This document shows positions 51,959-61,189 of a stretch of DNA of 64,000 bases, piece by piece (position 1 is the stretch's first letter; every line of letters begins with the position of its first letter). The position numbers and the translations under genes are program-made. Source of the stretch: Streptomyces cadmiisoli (GTDB lineage: Bacteria > Actinomycetota > Actinomycetes > Streptomycetales > Streptomycetaceae); NCBI RefSeq assembly GCF_003261055.1, contig NZ_CP030073.1, positions 7,006,001 to 7,070,000 on the forward strand, written 5' to 3'. Under the pieces are notes generated by a model that saw only the letters and a program-made list of their open reading frames with translations, had not been told where the DNA came from and searched no databases.

Positions 51959-52598
51959 CGTCGCCCTCGCGGGCGAAGGTCTGCATGAGCCAGGACGAGA
52001 ACGATCCCGTGACCGCGCCGAGCAGGGCCAGCCCGCCGGCCATCATGGCGGTCGCGATCACCCGGCCGAGCGTGGTCACCGGGACGATGTCGCCGTAACC
52101 GACCGTGCTCAGCGTGGAGCAGGCCCACCACACCGCGTCCCCGAAGGTGTGCATCGTGGAGCCCGGCGCATCGCGTTCCTGCTGGTAGACGGCGAGAGCG
52201 CCGGAGAAGCCGAGCAGCAGGGTCGACAGCCCGGCGTAGGCGATCACGCGCGCGTACAGCGAGAGGCGGGGCTGCCCGCGCCCGTGCTGGACGGCGTCGT
52301 ACAGCGGCACGATGCGCAGCGGGCGCAGCAGCGGCAGGACGACCACGACCGTGTGCAGCACATGCGTGGTGGCGTAGCGGAGGAAACGCTGCCCGCTGAG
52401 GCGCCAGCGCACCGTGTAGTCCAGGGCGAACGTCACCCACAGGGCCAGCAGCACGAACGCGCACAGGTCGCGCCAGCCGGACGGCAGGCCGACGGCCAGG
52501 ACGCGGGTGGCGTAGGCGGCCAGGAAGAGCAGCGACGCGAGGAAGAGGGGGATCTCGGTGCGCTGCTCCCAGCGGGCCGCGGTGCTGTCGTCGTCCAC
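51939..52598 (-). CDS. Voltage-gated-type potassium channel
   Basis: A 219-residue channel with the K+ selectivity filter STVGYGD, preceded by a pore helix (TFGDAVWWACSTL). Six hydrophobic segments are visible, and the S4-like one (VVVVLPLLRPLRIVPLYDAV) has a few arginines. No cytoplasmic regulatory domain follows the last helix. The GTG at 52598 starts the protein at DDDSTAARWEQR; no strong ribosome binding site precedes it. It is convergent with thrS, sharing its terminator. Confidence 0.85.
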   Translation of the reverse strand: MDDDSTAARWEQRTEIPLFLASLLFLAAYATRVLAVGLPSGWRDLCAFVLLALWVTFALDYTVRWRLSGQRFLRYATTHVLHTVVVVLPLLRPLRIVPLYDAVQHGRGQPRLSLYARVIAYAGLSTLLLGFSGALAVYQQERDAPGSTMHTFGDAVWWACSTLSTVGYGDIVPVTTLGRVIATAMMAGGLALLGAVTGSFSSWLMQTFAREGDERPPGR

Positions 52599-52677
52599 CG
52601 GCCCAGCTTGACCGGTGACGGGCTTCCCGCCGCCCCGGCGACACGCCCCGAACGGGCGAAGCCATATGCTGCACTGC

Positions 52678-53226
52678 ATGACGAGTGAGCCGGAGCAGCA
52701 GATCGGAGTGGGGACGCAGGACGCGTTCCAGCGCCTGTGGACGCCCCACCGGATGGCCTACATCCAGGGCGAGAACAAGCCCACCGGTCCGGGGGCCGAC
52801 GACGGCTGTCCCTTCTGCTCCATCCCGGCCAAGTCCGACGAGGACGGATTGGTCGTCCGGCGCGGTGAACAGGTGTACGCCGTGCTGAACCTGTACCCGT
52901 ACAACGGCGGCCACCTCATGGTCGTGCCGTACCGGCACGTCGCCGACTACACGGATCTGACCGAGCCCGAGACGGTCGAGCTGGCGGCGCTGACCAAGCA
53001 GGCGATGACGGCGCTGCGCACCGCGTCCGGGGCGCAGGGCTTCAACATCGGCATGAACCAGGGATCGGTGGCGGGGGCGGGGATCGCCGCCCACCTCCAC
53101 CAGCACATCGTGCCCCGCTGGGGCGGTGACACCAACTTCATGCCCGTGGTCGGGCACACGCGTGTGCTGCCGCAGTTGCTGGCCGACACGCGCAAGATGC
53201 TGGCGGAGGCCTGGCAGAAGGCGTGA
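52678..53226 (+). CDS. HIT-family hydrolase/phosphorylase (diadenosine polyphosphate type)
   Basis: A 182-residue HIT protein. HLHQHIVPRW is the catalytic H-phi-H-phi-H triad, DDGCPFCSIP a likely zinc or structural Cys pair, and NLYPYNGGHLMVVPYRHVAD the family core. The mycobacterial counterpart in the same gene neighbourhood is an Ap4A phosphorylase. TATGCT (52665-52670) ends just before the ATG at 52678, so the mRNA is probably leaderless. A hairpin starts right at the stop. Confidence 0.87.
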   Translation: MTSEPEQQIGVGTQDAFQRLWTPHRMAYIQGENKPTGPGADDGCPFCSIPAKSDEDGLVVRRGEQVYAVLNLYPYNGGHLMVVPYRHVADYTDLTEPETVELAALTKQAMTALRTASGAQGFNIGMNQGSVAGAGIAAHLHQHIVPRWGGDTNFMPVVGHTRVLPQLLADTRKMLAEAWQKA

Positions 53227-53252
53227 GCGGTGCGGCGTCCCCGCCGCACCGC
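53227..53252 (+). terminator. 11-bp perfect hairpin after the HIT gene
   Basis: GCGGTGCGGCG and its exact complement enclose a TCCC loop. It starts on the base after the HIT stop codon. Confidence 0.65.
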
Positions 53253-53267
53253 CCCGCGAGTGCGGGC

Positions 53268-54929
53268 CTACGCGTCGTACAGGTCGGCCTTGCGCGGTGA
53301 CGCGTCCTGCACGGACGTGCTGAGGAACGCGGAGCGGGTGCCGAACTTCTCCGTGTCCACGCCGTTCTCCGTCAGCACCCGGATCGCCGCCGAGTGCACC
53401 ACCCGCAGCACCGGTGTCGCCGCGCGCAGGGCGTCGTCCGCCATGAAGCGGTGGCGCCAGGGCTTGTCGGCCCAGGCATGCCGCAGACCGAACGGCTCGG
53501 GCAGCGCGAGGGTGCCGCCGAGCCAGTTCAGCAGCGGGGGATACCAGGTCAGCGGCGCCCGCGCCGCCAGCCGCACCACCTCGTCGGTGTCGACCAGCGG
53601 CAGCTTCACCGTCCGGTTCTCCCAGCGCTTCAGCGACTTCTGCACCGACTTCTCCTTCGCCTCCGGCTTGGAGGTGAACAAGGAGTGCACGGGCCCGAGC
53701 GCGTGGCCCGTGACCTCGATGCGCAGTGTCTCGTACAGCACGGTCACCGTGATCAGCATGGTGATGACCAACTGCCCGTCCCACAGCGTCCACTGCACGC
53801 CCAGGTAGTGCCGGTCACCGCTGCCGAACTGCTGCTTGTTGCAGATGTCCTGTATCGCGTGCGACTTGACCTGGTACGCCTCGACGTCGGTGCCCTCCGG
53901 GCGGGACACCGCGCCCGCGTTCTCCCCGATCGGCGAGACGATCCAATGGCGTATCGACGGCTTGGGGAAACCGCCGGTGTTCAGCGGGCCGCGCTCCAGC
54001 ATGCGCAACTGGTCGTGAATGGAGCGGATGACGTCCCAGCTGCGGAAGGGATGGATCTCCCGGTCGGCGTCGGCCGGCTTCAGATCCTCGGCGAGCTGCC
54101 AGCTGCCCCAGCGGGTGCCCATGCCGAGTATGCCCTTGGGGCCCGCGTAGAAGACGGAGTTCGACTGCTGCTCCGCGCTGAGCCGGGCCAGGGACTGGCG
54201 CAGCTGCTCGGCAGCGGTCTCGCCGGGGCTGCTGGGCACCGCCTCGGGCACCTTCGCGCCGACGCTGCTGCCCGACAGCAGACTGTCCCAGCGCTCCCGC
54301 AGGTCCTTCGCGGTGCGCTCGCAGATCTGCCTCGCCCAGAACCAGCCGATCACCGGCAGGACCACCGACCCGCGCGCGTACCACGCCCAGAAGCCCGTGA
54401 AGGGCATCCGGAGCAGGAAGATCACGGCGAGCGCGCCCACCGCGACGAGCAGCGTGGTCGCGAGCGTCGAGGCCCGCTTGTCCTCGCGCTTGGCGATGGT
54501 GGAGCGCAGCGTGAACACCAGCAGCCACACCAGCAGCCCCGGCAGGAACAGCAGCCCGCACACGACCATCACGATGCTGAGCAGGTTGTCGCGCTCGCGG
54601 CGGATGCGGTTGGCGGCCAGGCAGTGCTCGACGACCGCCTGCGGCTCGGTGCCGAAGGACTGGATGAGCGGCTTGCGGCCGGAGCCGAGCATGCGGTCGA
54701 CCACGGCGCGGGAGAAGGCCTCACCGAGATTCGGCCGGAAGATCTTCGCCCACTTCTGGCCGGCGTTCACCTTCGACTGGTGCCACTCGCTGTTGGCCTT
54801 GAGTATCTCCTCGACCTCGTTGTCCCGATAGGCCGCCGAGGCCAGCGCGAACGTCGCCGTCTGCCCCTCGTCGCCCGTGCGCGGTACCTGCGGCCCGAAG
54901 ATGTCCGCGTAACCGCTGTCAACGGTCAT
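53268..54929 (-). CDS. Large membrane protein of unknown function
   Basis: A 553-residue protein. Residues 1-110 are soluble (ATFALASAAYRDNEVEEI). Three helices lie near 115-210 (LLSIVMVVCGLLFLPGLLVW; TTLLVAVGALAVIFLLRM; VVLPVIGWFWARQICE). A long soluble part follows, with a possible hydrophobic stretch (LVITMLITVTVLYETLRIEV) near residue 400, and the end is soluble. It resembles no family I can name. The start at 54929 (MTVDSGYADIFGP) follows GGGGGCGGGA. An unrelated role from thrS/pgsA is likely, since it is oriented against them. Confidence 0.75.
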   Translation of the reverse strand: MTVDSGYADIFGPQVPRTGDEGQTATFALASAAYRDNEVEEILKANSEWHQSKVNAGQKWAKIFRPNLGEAFSRAVVDRMLGSGRKPLIQSFGTEPQAVVEHCLAANRIRRERDNLLSIVMVVCGLLFLPGLLVWLLVFTLRSTIAKREDKRASTLATTLLVAVGALAVIFLLRMPFTGFWAWYARGSVVLPVIGWFWARQICERTAKDLRERWDSLLSGSSVGAKVPEAVPSSPGETAAEQLRQSLARLSAEQQSNSVFYAGPKGILGMGTRWGSWQLAEDLKPADADREIHPFRSWDVIRSIHDQLRMLERGPLNTGGFPKPSIRHWIVSPIGENAGAVSRPEGTDVEAYQVKSHAIQDICNKQQFGSGDRHYLGVQWTLWDGQLVITMLITVTVLYETLRIEVTGHALGPVHSLFTSKPEAKEKSVQKSLKRWENRTVKLPLVDTDEVVRLAARAPLTWYPPLLNWLGGTLALPEPFGLRHAWADKPWRHRFMADDALRAATPVLRVVHSAAIRVLTENGVDTEKFGTRSAFLSTSVQDASPRKADLYDA

Positions 54930-55195
54930 TCCCGCCCCCGATCGCCGCCACTGTCGCTCCTGCGGCCTTCCCGACTTCCGTGCTGCGCACACCTGTTGAT
55001 CAGGTCATCAGCGTATCCGCAGGCACCGACATGCGAGGGCTCGGGGCAAAAGCCGTCCGGCGGCACACGGGGCGACGCCGCGCACGGTCCGCCACGGAGA
55101 CTGCCGCGCAAGCCACTTGCGCGCTCCTGCGCACCGAACACGCGCCGCCCCGCGCCTGTTGCGCGCTCTCGGGCGGGCGGGACTCTCGAAACGCG

Positions 55196-57391
55196 CTAGG
55201 CCTCCTGCTCCTGCTTCCGCAGTCGCTCGGCGACCTGCGACGGCATCGGTTCGTGCCGGGCGTAGCGACGGTTGAAGCGCGCCGTGCCGTGCGACAGCGA
55301 GCGCAGGTCGACGGCGTACCGGCCGATCTCGATCTCCGGTACGTCCGCGCGGATCAGGGTGCGTCCGCCGCCGGCCTGCTCGGTGCCCAGCACCCGGCCG
55401 CGCCGTCCGGACAGGTCGCTCATCACCGCGCCCACGAAGTCGTCGCCCACCAGGACGCTGACCTCGGCGACCGGTTCCAGGAGATGGATCCTCGCGTCGG
55501 CCGCGGCCTCCCGCAGCGCGAGCGCGCCGGCCGTCTGGAAGGCCGCGTCGGAGGAGTCCACGGAGTGCGCCTTGCCGTCGAGCAGCGTCACGCGGACGTC
55601 GACGAGCGGATGGCCCGCGGCGACTCCCTTCGCGGCCTGCGCGCGTATGCCCTTCTCCACCGACGGGATGAACTGGCGCGGTACGGCGCCGCCGACGACC
55701 TTGTCGACGAACTCGATCCCGGAACCGCCCGGCAGCGGCTCCACCTCGATCTCGCAGATCGCGTACTGCCCGTGCCCGCCGGACTGCTTCACGTGCCGGC
55801 CGCGTCCGCCGGAGCGGTCCGCGAAGGTCTCCCGCAGGGACACCTTGTGGGGCACGACGTCGACCTGGACGCCGTACCGGCTGCGCAGCCGTTCCAGGGC
55901 GACGTCGGCGTGCGCCTCGCCCAGGCACCAGAGCACCACCTGATGGGTGTTCTGGTTCTGTTCGAGCCGCATCGTCGGGTCCTCGGCGACCAGCCGGGCC
56001 AGGCCCTGCGAGAGCTTGTCCTCGTCCGGCTTGCTGTGCGCCTGGATGGCCAGCGGGAGCAGCGGGTCGGGCATGTCCCAGGGCTCCATCAGGAGCGGGT
56101 CGTCCTTGGCCGACAGGGTGTCGCCGGTCTCCGCGCGGTTCAGTTTCGCGACGCACGCGAGGTCGCCCGCGACGCAGTGCGACACGGGGCGCTGCTGTTT
56201 GCCGAACGGCGTGGACAGGGCGCCGACACGTTCGTCGACGTCGTGGTCCTCGTGACCCCGGTCCGTCAGCCCGTGCCCCGAGACGTGCACGGTCTCGTCC
56301 GGGCGCAGCGTCCCGGAGAAGACCCGCACCAGGGAGACCCGGCCGACGTACGGGTCGGACGAGGTCCGTACGACCTCGGCGACCAGCGGTCCGTCCGGAT
56401 CGCAGGTCTCCAGCCGGCGTGGCTTGCCGTCGACCGTGGTGACGCTGGGCGCCGGATGCTCCAGCGGGGTCGGGAAGCCACGGGTGATCAGTTCCAGCAC
56501 CTCGACCGTGCCGATGCCCTGCCGGGCGCCGTCGGTCGCCGGGGCGGCCGCGAGGACCGGGTGGAACGTGCCGCGCGCCACGGCCCGCTCCAGGTCCTCC
56601 ACCAGCGTCGTGAAGTCGACCTGCTCACCGGCGAGATACCGGTCCATGAGGGTCTCGTCCTCGCTCTCGGCGATGATCCCCTCGATCAGCCGGTTGCGGG
56701 CCTCGTCGATCAGGGGCAGCTCGTCCTCGCCCGGGTCGGACTCCTTGCGCTCACCGGAGGCGTAGTCGATCAGCTTGCGGGAGAGCAGGCCGGTCAGTCC
56801 GGTCACCGGCGCGTGCCCGTCCGGGCCCTGCGCGCCGTGCAGCGGCAGGTACAGCGGCAGCACCGCGTCCGGGTCGTCCGCCCCGAAGGCCTCCGCGCAG
56901 ACCCGGGTCATCTCGTCGAAGTCCGCGCGGGCGGCCTCCAGGTGTGTGACGACGATGGCCCGCGGCATACCGACGGCCGCGCACTCCTCCCACACCATGC
57001 GGGTCGAGCCGTCCACGCCGTCCGACGCCGAGACGACGAAAAGGGCCGCGTCCGCCGCTCGCAGACCGGCCCGCAGTTCCCCGACGAAGTCGGCGTATCC
57101 AGGAGTGTCGAGAAGGTTGATCTTGATGCCGTCCCATTCCACCGGCACCAGGGAGAGCTGCACCGAACGCTGCTGCCGGTGCTCGATGTCGTCGTAGTCG
57201 GAGACGGTGCCGCCGTCCTCCACCCGGCCCGCCCGGTTCACCGCCCCCGCGGTCAGCGCGAGAGCTTCCACCAACGTCGTCTTGCCCGATCCGGAGTGGC
57301 CGACCAGCACCACATTCCGCACGGACGTGGGATGGTCGGCCGCCACTGCCCTGCCGGCGGCTCCGGGGTGTGCATTCGCCTTGTCGCCCAT
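55196..57391 (-). CDS. Elongation factor G-like protein (EF-G2 type) with degenerate G2/G4 motifs
   Basis: A 731-residue translational-GTPase paralogue with domains G, II, III, IV and V in order. G1 (VGHSGSGKTTLVEAL) and G3 (LLDTPGYADFVGE) are intact. In G2 the RGIT motif of EF-G reads RSVQ, and in G4 the guanine-specifying NKxD is replaced by THLE (VVTHLEAARADF). Domain IV contains GRGRHVKQSGGHGQYAICEI. It is not the housekeeping EF-G, which sits in the str operon. A mycobacterial EF-G2 is reported to lack ribosome-dependent GTPase activity, so a regulatory or ribosome-rescue role is possible. 266 bases separate it from the gene downstream. Confidence 0.88.
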   Translation of the reverse strand: MGDKANAHPGAAGRAVAADHPTSVRNVVLVGHSGSGKTTLVEALALTAGAVNRAGRVEDGGTVSDYDDIEHRQQRSVQLSLVPVEWDGIKINLLDTPGYADFVGELRAGLRAADAALFVVSASDGVDGSTRMVWEECAAVGMPRAIVVTHLEAARADFDEMTRVCAEAFGADDPDAVLPLYLPLHGAQGPDGHAPVTGLTGLLSRKLIDYASGERKESDPGEDELPLIDEARNRLIEGIIAESEDETLMDRYLAGEQVDFTTLVEDLERAVARGTFHPVLAAAPATDGARQGIGTVEVLELITRGFPTPLEHPAPSVTTVDGKPRRLETCDPDGPLVAEVVRTSSDPYVGRVSLVRVFSGTLRPDETVHVSGHGLTDRGHEDHDVDERVGALSTPFGKQQRPVSHCVAGDLACVAKLNRAETGDTLSAKDDPLLMEPWDMPDPLLPLAIQAHSKPDEDKLSQGLARLVAEDPTMRLEQNQNTHQVVLWCLGEAHADVALERLRSRYGVQVDVVPHKVSLRETFADRSGGRGRHVKQSGGHGQYAICEIEVEPLPGGSGIEFVDKVVGGAVPRQFIPSVEKGIRAQAAKGVAAGHPLVDVRVTLLDGKAHSVDSSDAAFQTAGALALREAAADARIHLLEPVAEVSVLVGDDFVGAVMSDLSGRRGRVLGTEQAGGGRTLIRADVPEIEIGRYAVDLRSLSHGTARFNRRYARHEPMPSQVAERLRKQEQEA

Positions 57392-57672
57392 GGCCTTGCC
57401 TCCCGTGCACGGTGAGGTGTGTGGGCACGGACGTGCGGAACCCGCGTGCGAGGCGGCTCCTGCGACGCCCGCGATCCTTCGAGCTTTCCACTCTCGTCAC
57501 GGTGCGTCCATACAAAGGACGCGAACCCGCCGTACACCGGTGGTTGCGGGCCGTCGACCGGATCTCCGCTCGACGGGCCTCCGGGCGTCACCCACGCGCA
57601 CGCGTGGCTACGATGGGCCAGCCGGTACGGCCAGCAGGGGCCGCCCGGCGACAGCGACCCATCGGGAAGGCC

Positions 57673-58410
57673 ATGCTGAACAAGTACGCGCGTGCATTCT
57701 TCACGCGTGTCCTCACACCGTTCGCCGCGTTTCTCATCCGCCGGGGCGTGAGTCCCGACACGGTCACGCTGATCGGCACGGCGGGTGTGATGGCGGGCGC
57801 ACTGGCCTTCTACCCCCGGGGCGAGTTCTTCTGGGGCACGGTCGTGATCACACTGTTCGTGTTCTCGGACCTCGTCGACGGCAACATGGCCCGCCAGCTG
57901 GGCCGCACCAGCCGCTGGGGCGCGTTCCTGGACTCCACCCTGGACCGGGTGGCCGACGGCGCGATCTTCGGCGGCTTCGCCCTGTGGTACGCGGGCGGCG
58001 GCGACGATCTCGCCCTGTGCGCCGTGGCGATCTTCTGCCTGGCCAGCGGCCAGGTGGTGTCGTACACCAAGGCCCGCGGCGAGTCGATCGGTCTGCCCGT
58101 CGCGGTCAACGGACTGGTCGAACGCGCCGAGCGGCTCGTGATCTCGCTGGTCGCGGCCGGTCTCGCCGGACTGCACGCCTTCGGCGTCCCGGGCATCGAG
58201 ATCCTGCTGCCGATCGCGCTGTGGATCGTCGCCGTGGGCAGCCTGATCACCCTGATCCAGCGGGTCGTCACGGTCCGCCGGGAGTCCGCGGAGGCGGAGG
58301 CCGCCGCAGGGCAGCATCCGGACGGCCCGCAGAACCCGGGGGCCGCCGGGAACGCGAAGGGCGGCAGAAGCGCGCAGAATGCCTCTCAGGGGAGGGAGGC
58401 GGCGAAGTGA
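57673..58410 (+). CDS. pgsA: Phosphatidylinositol phosphate synthase (CDP-alcohol phosphatidyltransferase)
   Basis: A 245-residue membrane enzyme with about six helices. The catalytic motif D-x2-DG-x2-AR-x8-G-x3-D-x3-D is exact in SDLVDGNMARQLGRTSRWGA followed by FLDSTLDR. In actinobacteria it joins CDP-diacylglycerol and inositol phosphate. The C-terminal tail is polar and low-complexity (QHPDGPQNPGAAGNAKGG). The ATG at 57673 follows GGGAAGG. It is coupled to the next gene (GTGA overlap) and forms the phosphatidylinositol-mannoside operon. Confidence 0.93.
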   Translation: MLNKYARAFFTRVLTPFAAFLIRRGVSPDTVTLIGTAGVMAGALAFYPRGEFFWGTVVITLFVFSDLVDGNMARQLGRTSRWGAFLDSTLDRVADGAIFGGFALWYAGGGDDLALCAVAIFCLASGQVVSYTKARGESIGLPVAVNGLVERAERLVISLVAAGLAGLHAFGVPGIEILLPIALWIVAVGSLITLIQRVVTVRRESAEAEAAAGQHPDGPQNPGAAGNAKGGRSAQNASQGREAAK

Positions 58411-59345
58411 GCGCTCAGGAGCGGTTGACGGACGTGCTGTACGGCCTCGGCTGGAGCACGGTCAAGCGGCTTCCCGAGCCCATGGCGGTACGGCTCGGCA
58501 CCACCGTGGCCGACCTGGCCTGGAAACGGCGCGGCAAGGGTGTCCTGCGGCTGGAGAGCAACTACGCGCGCGTGGTGCCGGACGCGACCCCCGAGCGCCT
58601 CGCGGAACTGTCCCGCGCGGGCATGCGCTCCTACCTGCGCTACTGGATGGAGTCCTTCCGGCTCCCGGCCTGGAGCGCCGAACGCGTCGAGAACGGCTTC
58701 GAACCCAAGGACCTGCACCATCTGACGGACGGCCTCGCGACCGGCAGGGGCGTCGTTCTCGCGCTGCCGCACCTGGCCAACTGGGACCTGGCCGGCGCCT
58801 GGGTCACCACGAAGCTCCGGACCCCGTTCACCACGGTCGCCGAGCGTCTCAAGCCGGAGTCGCTGTACGACCGCTTCGTCGCCTACCGCGAGGGCCTCGG
58901 CATGGAGGTCCTGCCGCACAGCGGCGGCACCGCCTTCGGCACCCTGGCCCGGCGGCTGCGCGACGGCGGCCTGGTCTGCCTGGTCGCCGACCGCGACCTG
59001 TCCGCCTCCGGGGTCGAGGTCGACTTCTTCGGCGACACCGCGCGCATGCCGGCCGGCCCGGCGCTGCTGGCCCAGCAGACCGGAGCCCTGCTGCTGCCGG
59101 TGACGCTCTGGTACGACGACTCACCCGTCATGCGGGGCCGCCTGCACCCCCCGATCGAGGTGCCCGAGTCAGGCAACCGGGCCGAGAAGACGTCTGTGAT
59201 GACACAGGCGCTGGCAGACGCCTTCGCCTCGGGCATCGCCGACCATCCGGAGGACTGGCACATGCTTCAGCGCCTGTGGCTGAAGGACCTCGACCCCGCC
59301 AAGGGTCCCGGGGCCCCGGCAGCCCCCGAGAAGGGCACCGCGTGA
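58407..59345 (+). CDS. Phosphatidylinositol mannoside acyltransferase
   Basis: A 312-residue acyltransferase of the LpxL/HtrB-type superfamily. LALPHLANWDLAGAWV carries the catalytic His-x4-Asp-like motif, and the late blocks LVADRDLSASGVEVDFFGD and GPALLAQQTGALLLPVTLWY are family features. It is coupled to both neighbours by GTGA overlaps. Its place between pgsA and pimA, as in mycobacteria, supports acylation of phosphatidylinositol mannoside. Confidence 0.9.
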   Translation: MSAQERLTDVLYGLGWSTVKRLPEPMAVRLGTTVADLAWKRRGKGVLRLESNYARVVPDATPERLAELSRAGMRSYLRYWMESFRLPAWSAERVENGFEPKDLHHLTDGLATGRGVVLALPHLANWDLAGAWVTTKLRTPFTTVAERLKPESLYDRFVAYREGLGMEVLPHSGGTAFGTLARRLRDGGLVCLVADRDLSASGVEVDFFGDTARMPAGPALLAQQTGALLLPVTLWYDDSPVMRGRLHPPIEVPESGNRAEKTSVMTQALADAFASGIADHPEDWHMLQRLWLKDLDPAKGPGAPAAPEKGTA

Positions 59346-60502
59346 GGATCGGCATCGTCTGTCCGTACTCCTGGGACGTGCCGGGCGGCGTCCAGTTCCA
59401 CATCCGTGATCTCGCCGAGTACTTCATCCGCCTCGGGCACGAGGTCTCCGTCCTCGCGCCCGCCGACGACGACACCCCGCTTCCGCCCTACGTCGTCTCC
59501 GCCGGCCGCGCGGTCCCGGTGCCGTACAACGGCTCGGTGGCCCGGCTGAACTTCGGGTTCCTGTCGGCGGCCCGGGTGCGGCGCTGGCTGCACGACGGCG
59601 AGTTCGACGTGATCCACATCCACGAACCCACCTCGCCGTCGCTGGGCCTGCTGGCCTGCTGGGCGGCGCAGGGTCCGATCGTCGCCACCTTCCACACGTC
59701 CAACCCGCGCTCGCGCGCGATGATCGCCGCCTACTCGATCCTCCAGGCCGCGCTGGAGAAGATCAGCGCCCGGATCGCGGTGAGCGAGTACGCCCGCCGC
59801 ACCCTGGTGGAGCACCTGGGCGGGGACGCGGTGGTCATCCCCAACGGGGTCGACGTGGACTTCTTCGCCGAGGCGGAGCCGAACCCCGAGTGGCAGGGCG
59901 ACACCATCGGCTTCGTCGGCCGTATCGACGAGCCCCGCAAGGGCCTGCCGGTGCTGATGAAGGCGCTGCCCGCGATCCTGGCCGAGCGGCCGCAGACGCG
60001 ACTGCTGGTGGCCGGCCGGGGCGACGAGAAGGAAGCGGTGGAGTCCCTCCCGGCGCCGCTGCGCTCCCGGGTGGAGTTCCTCGGCATGGTGAGCGACGAG
60101 GACAAGGCCCGTTTCCTGCGCAGCGTCGACCTGTACGTGGCCCCCAACACCGGCGGCGAGAGCTTCGGGATCATCCTGGTCGAGGCGATGTCGGCGGGCG
60201 CACCGGTGCTCGCGTCCGACCTGGACGCCTTCGCGCAGGTCCTGGACCAGGGGGCGGCGGGCGAACTGTTCGCCAACGAGGACGCGGACGCGCTGGCCGC
60301 GGCTGCGCTGCGCCTTCTCGCGGACCCGCGGCGCCGCGCGGAACTGCGCGAGCGCGGCAGCGCCCACGTCCGCCGCTTCGACTGGTCGACGGTCGGCGCG
60401 GACATCCTGTCCGTCTACGAGACGGTGACGGCCGGCGCGGCGGCGGTGGCCGCGGACGACCGCTCGGGCTTGCGGGCGCGCTTCGGCCTGGCCCGGGACT
60501 GA
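59342..60502 (+). CDS. pimA: Phosphatidylinositol alpha-mannosyltransferase
   Basis: A 386-residue GT4-family glycosyltransferase (GT-B fold). The N-terminal domain begins GIVCPYSWDVPGGVQFHIRD with the GGVQ loop. The C-terminal donor-binding motif is NTGGESFGIILVEAMSAGAP (E-x7-E). It moves mannose from GDP-mannose to phosphatidylinositol at the inner membrane face. The GTG overlaps the acyltransferase stop, so the three genes form one translational unit. Confidence 0.93.
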   Translation: MRIGIVCPYSWDVPGGVQFHIRDLAEYFIRLGHEVSVLAPADDDTPLPPYVVSAGRAVPVPYNGSVARLNFGFLSAARVRRWLHDGEFDVIHIHEPTSPSLGLLACWAAQGPIVATFHTSNPRSRAMIAAYSILQAALEKISARIAVSEYARRTLVEHLGGDAVVIPNGVDVDFFAEAEPNPEWQGDTIGFVGRIDEPRKGLPVLMKALPAILAERPQTRLLVAGRGDEKEAVESLPAPLRSRVEFLGMVSDEDKARFLRSVDLYVAPNTGGESFGIILVEAMSAGAPVLASDLDAFAQVLDQGAAGELFANEDADALAAAALRLLADPRRRAELRERGSAHVRRFDWSTVGADILSVYETVTAGAAAVAADDRSGLRARFGLARD

Positions 60503-60704
60503 GCCCCGTCCCGAGCGGAACGGACCGACGGCCGCCGTCGGTGTGGCTTTGCATGGAATCGGCCTGAATTCCTGCCTTGCCTCCCCGGCGGGGCGAGGGG
60601 CCCGGAATGCAAAGAGGATTTTGCTTGCCAATATCCCCGCTCGCGGCCAAGATCTTCAACTGCAACGTTCGGTGCGCAGTCGAGCCGCTGATGGGATGTA
60701 ATAA

Positions 60705-61085
60705 ATGAAGATGCGAGTTGTGTCCGTTTCCCTGGTCGTCGCCGCCGCCACCCTGGGTCTCGCGACTCCGGCTTCGGCGTGCAGCCACGGGATGAATCTC
60801 TACTACAACTCGAACCAGGCCGGTTCCAGCCGCTGCTACGAGGCTCCGACGTCCAACTTCGCCGGGGACGTTTTCACCACATCGGGCGCGGGCCAGGGCC
60901 AGCTGGTGAAGAACAATGCCGCGTCGGCCCGCAATTACCGCACGTACGCGAACGACACCTGGCCCACCGCTCGGATCTTCTTCAACTCCAACTGGGGCGG
61001 CGTCTACGACGAGGTGCAGGCGAACAGCAGCCGCAACCTTTCCAACACGTACAACGAGAACGCGTCCTACTTCTGGGTCCTCTGA
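60705..61085 (+). CDS. Small secreted protein, peptidase inhibitor I36-like
   Basis: A 126-residue protein with a clear signal peptide (MKMRVVSVSLVVAAATLGLA, cleavage near TPASA-CSH). The mature 100 residues are rich in Asn, Ser, Tyr and Gly, with repeats such as NLYYNSNQAGSSRCYEAP and ARIFFNSNWGGVYDEV. That layout resembles the Streptomyces I36-type metalloprotease inhibitors. The surrounding DNA, especially 60550-60700, is noticeably less GC-rich than its neighbours, which suggests an accessory gene. A true terminator follows. Confidence 0.72.
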   Translation: MKMRVVSVSLVVAAATLGLATPASACSHGMNLYYNSNQAGSSRCYEAPTSNFAGDVFTTSGAGQGQLVKNNAASARNYRTYANDTWPTARIFFNSNWGGVYDEVQANSSRNLSNTYNENASYFWVL

Positions 61086-61120
61086 TCAGGGTCACCGCGC
61101 CCCGCTGATCGAATGCCTCA

Positions 61121-61161
61121 TTTCCGACTCCGCTCGCCGTGGGTGAGCGGAGTCGGAATTT
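61121..61161 (+). terminator. Rho-independent terminator after the secreted protein gene
   Basis: TTCCGACTCCGCTC and its exact complement (14 bp) enclose a 9-base loop and are followed by TTTTC. Confidence 0.85.
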
Positions 61162-61189
61162 TCGGACAGAGTAGGACACGAAGAAGGAC

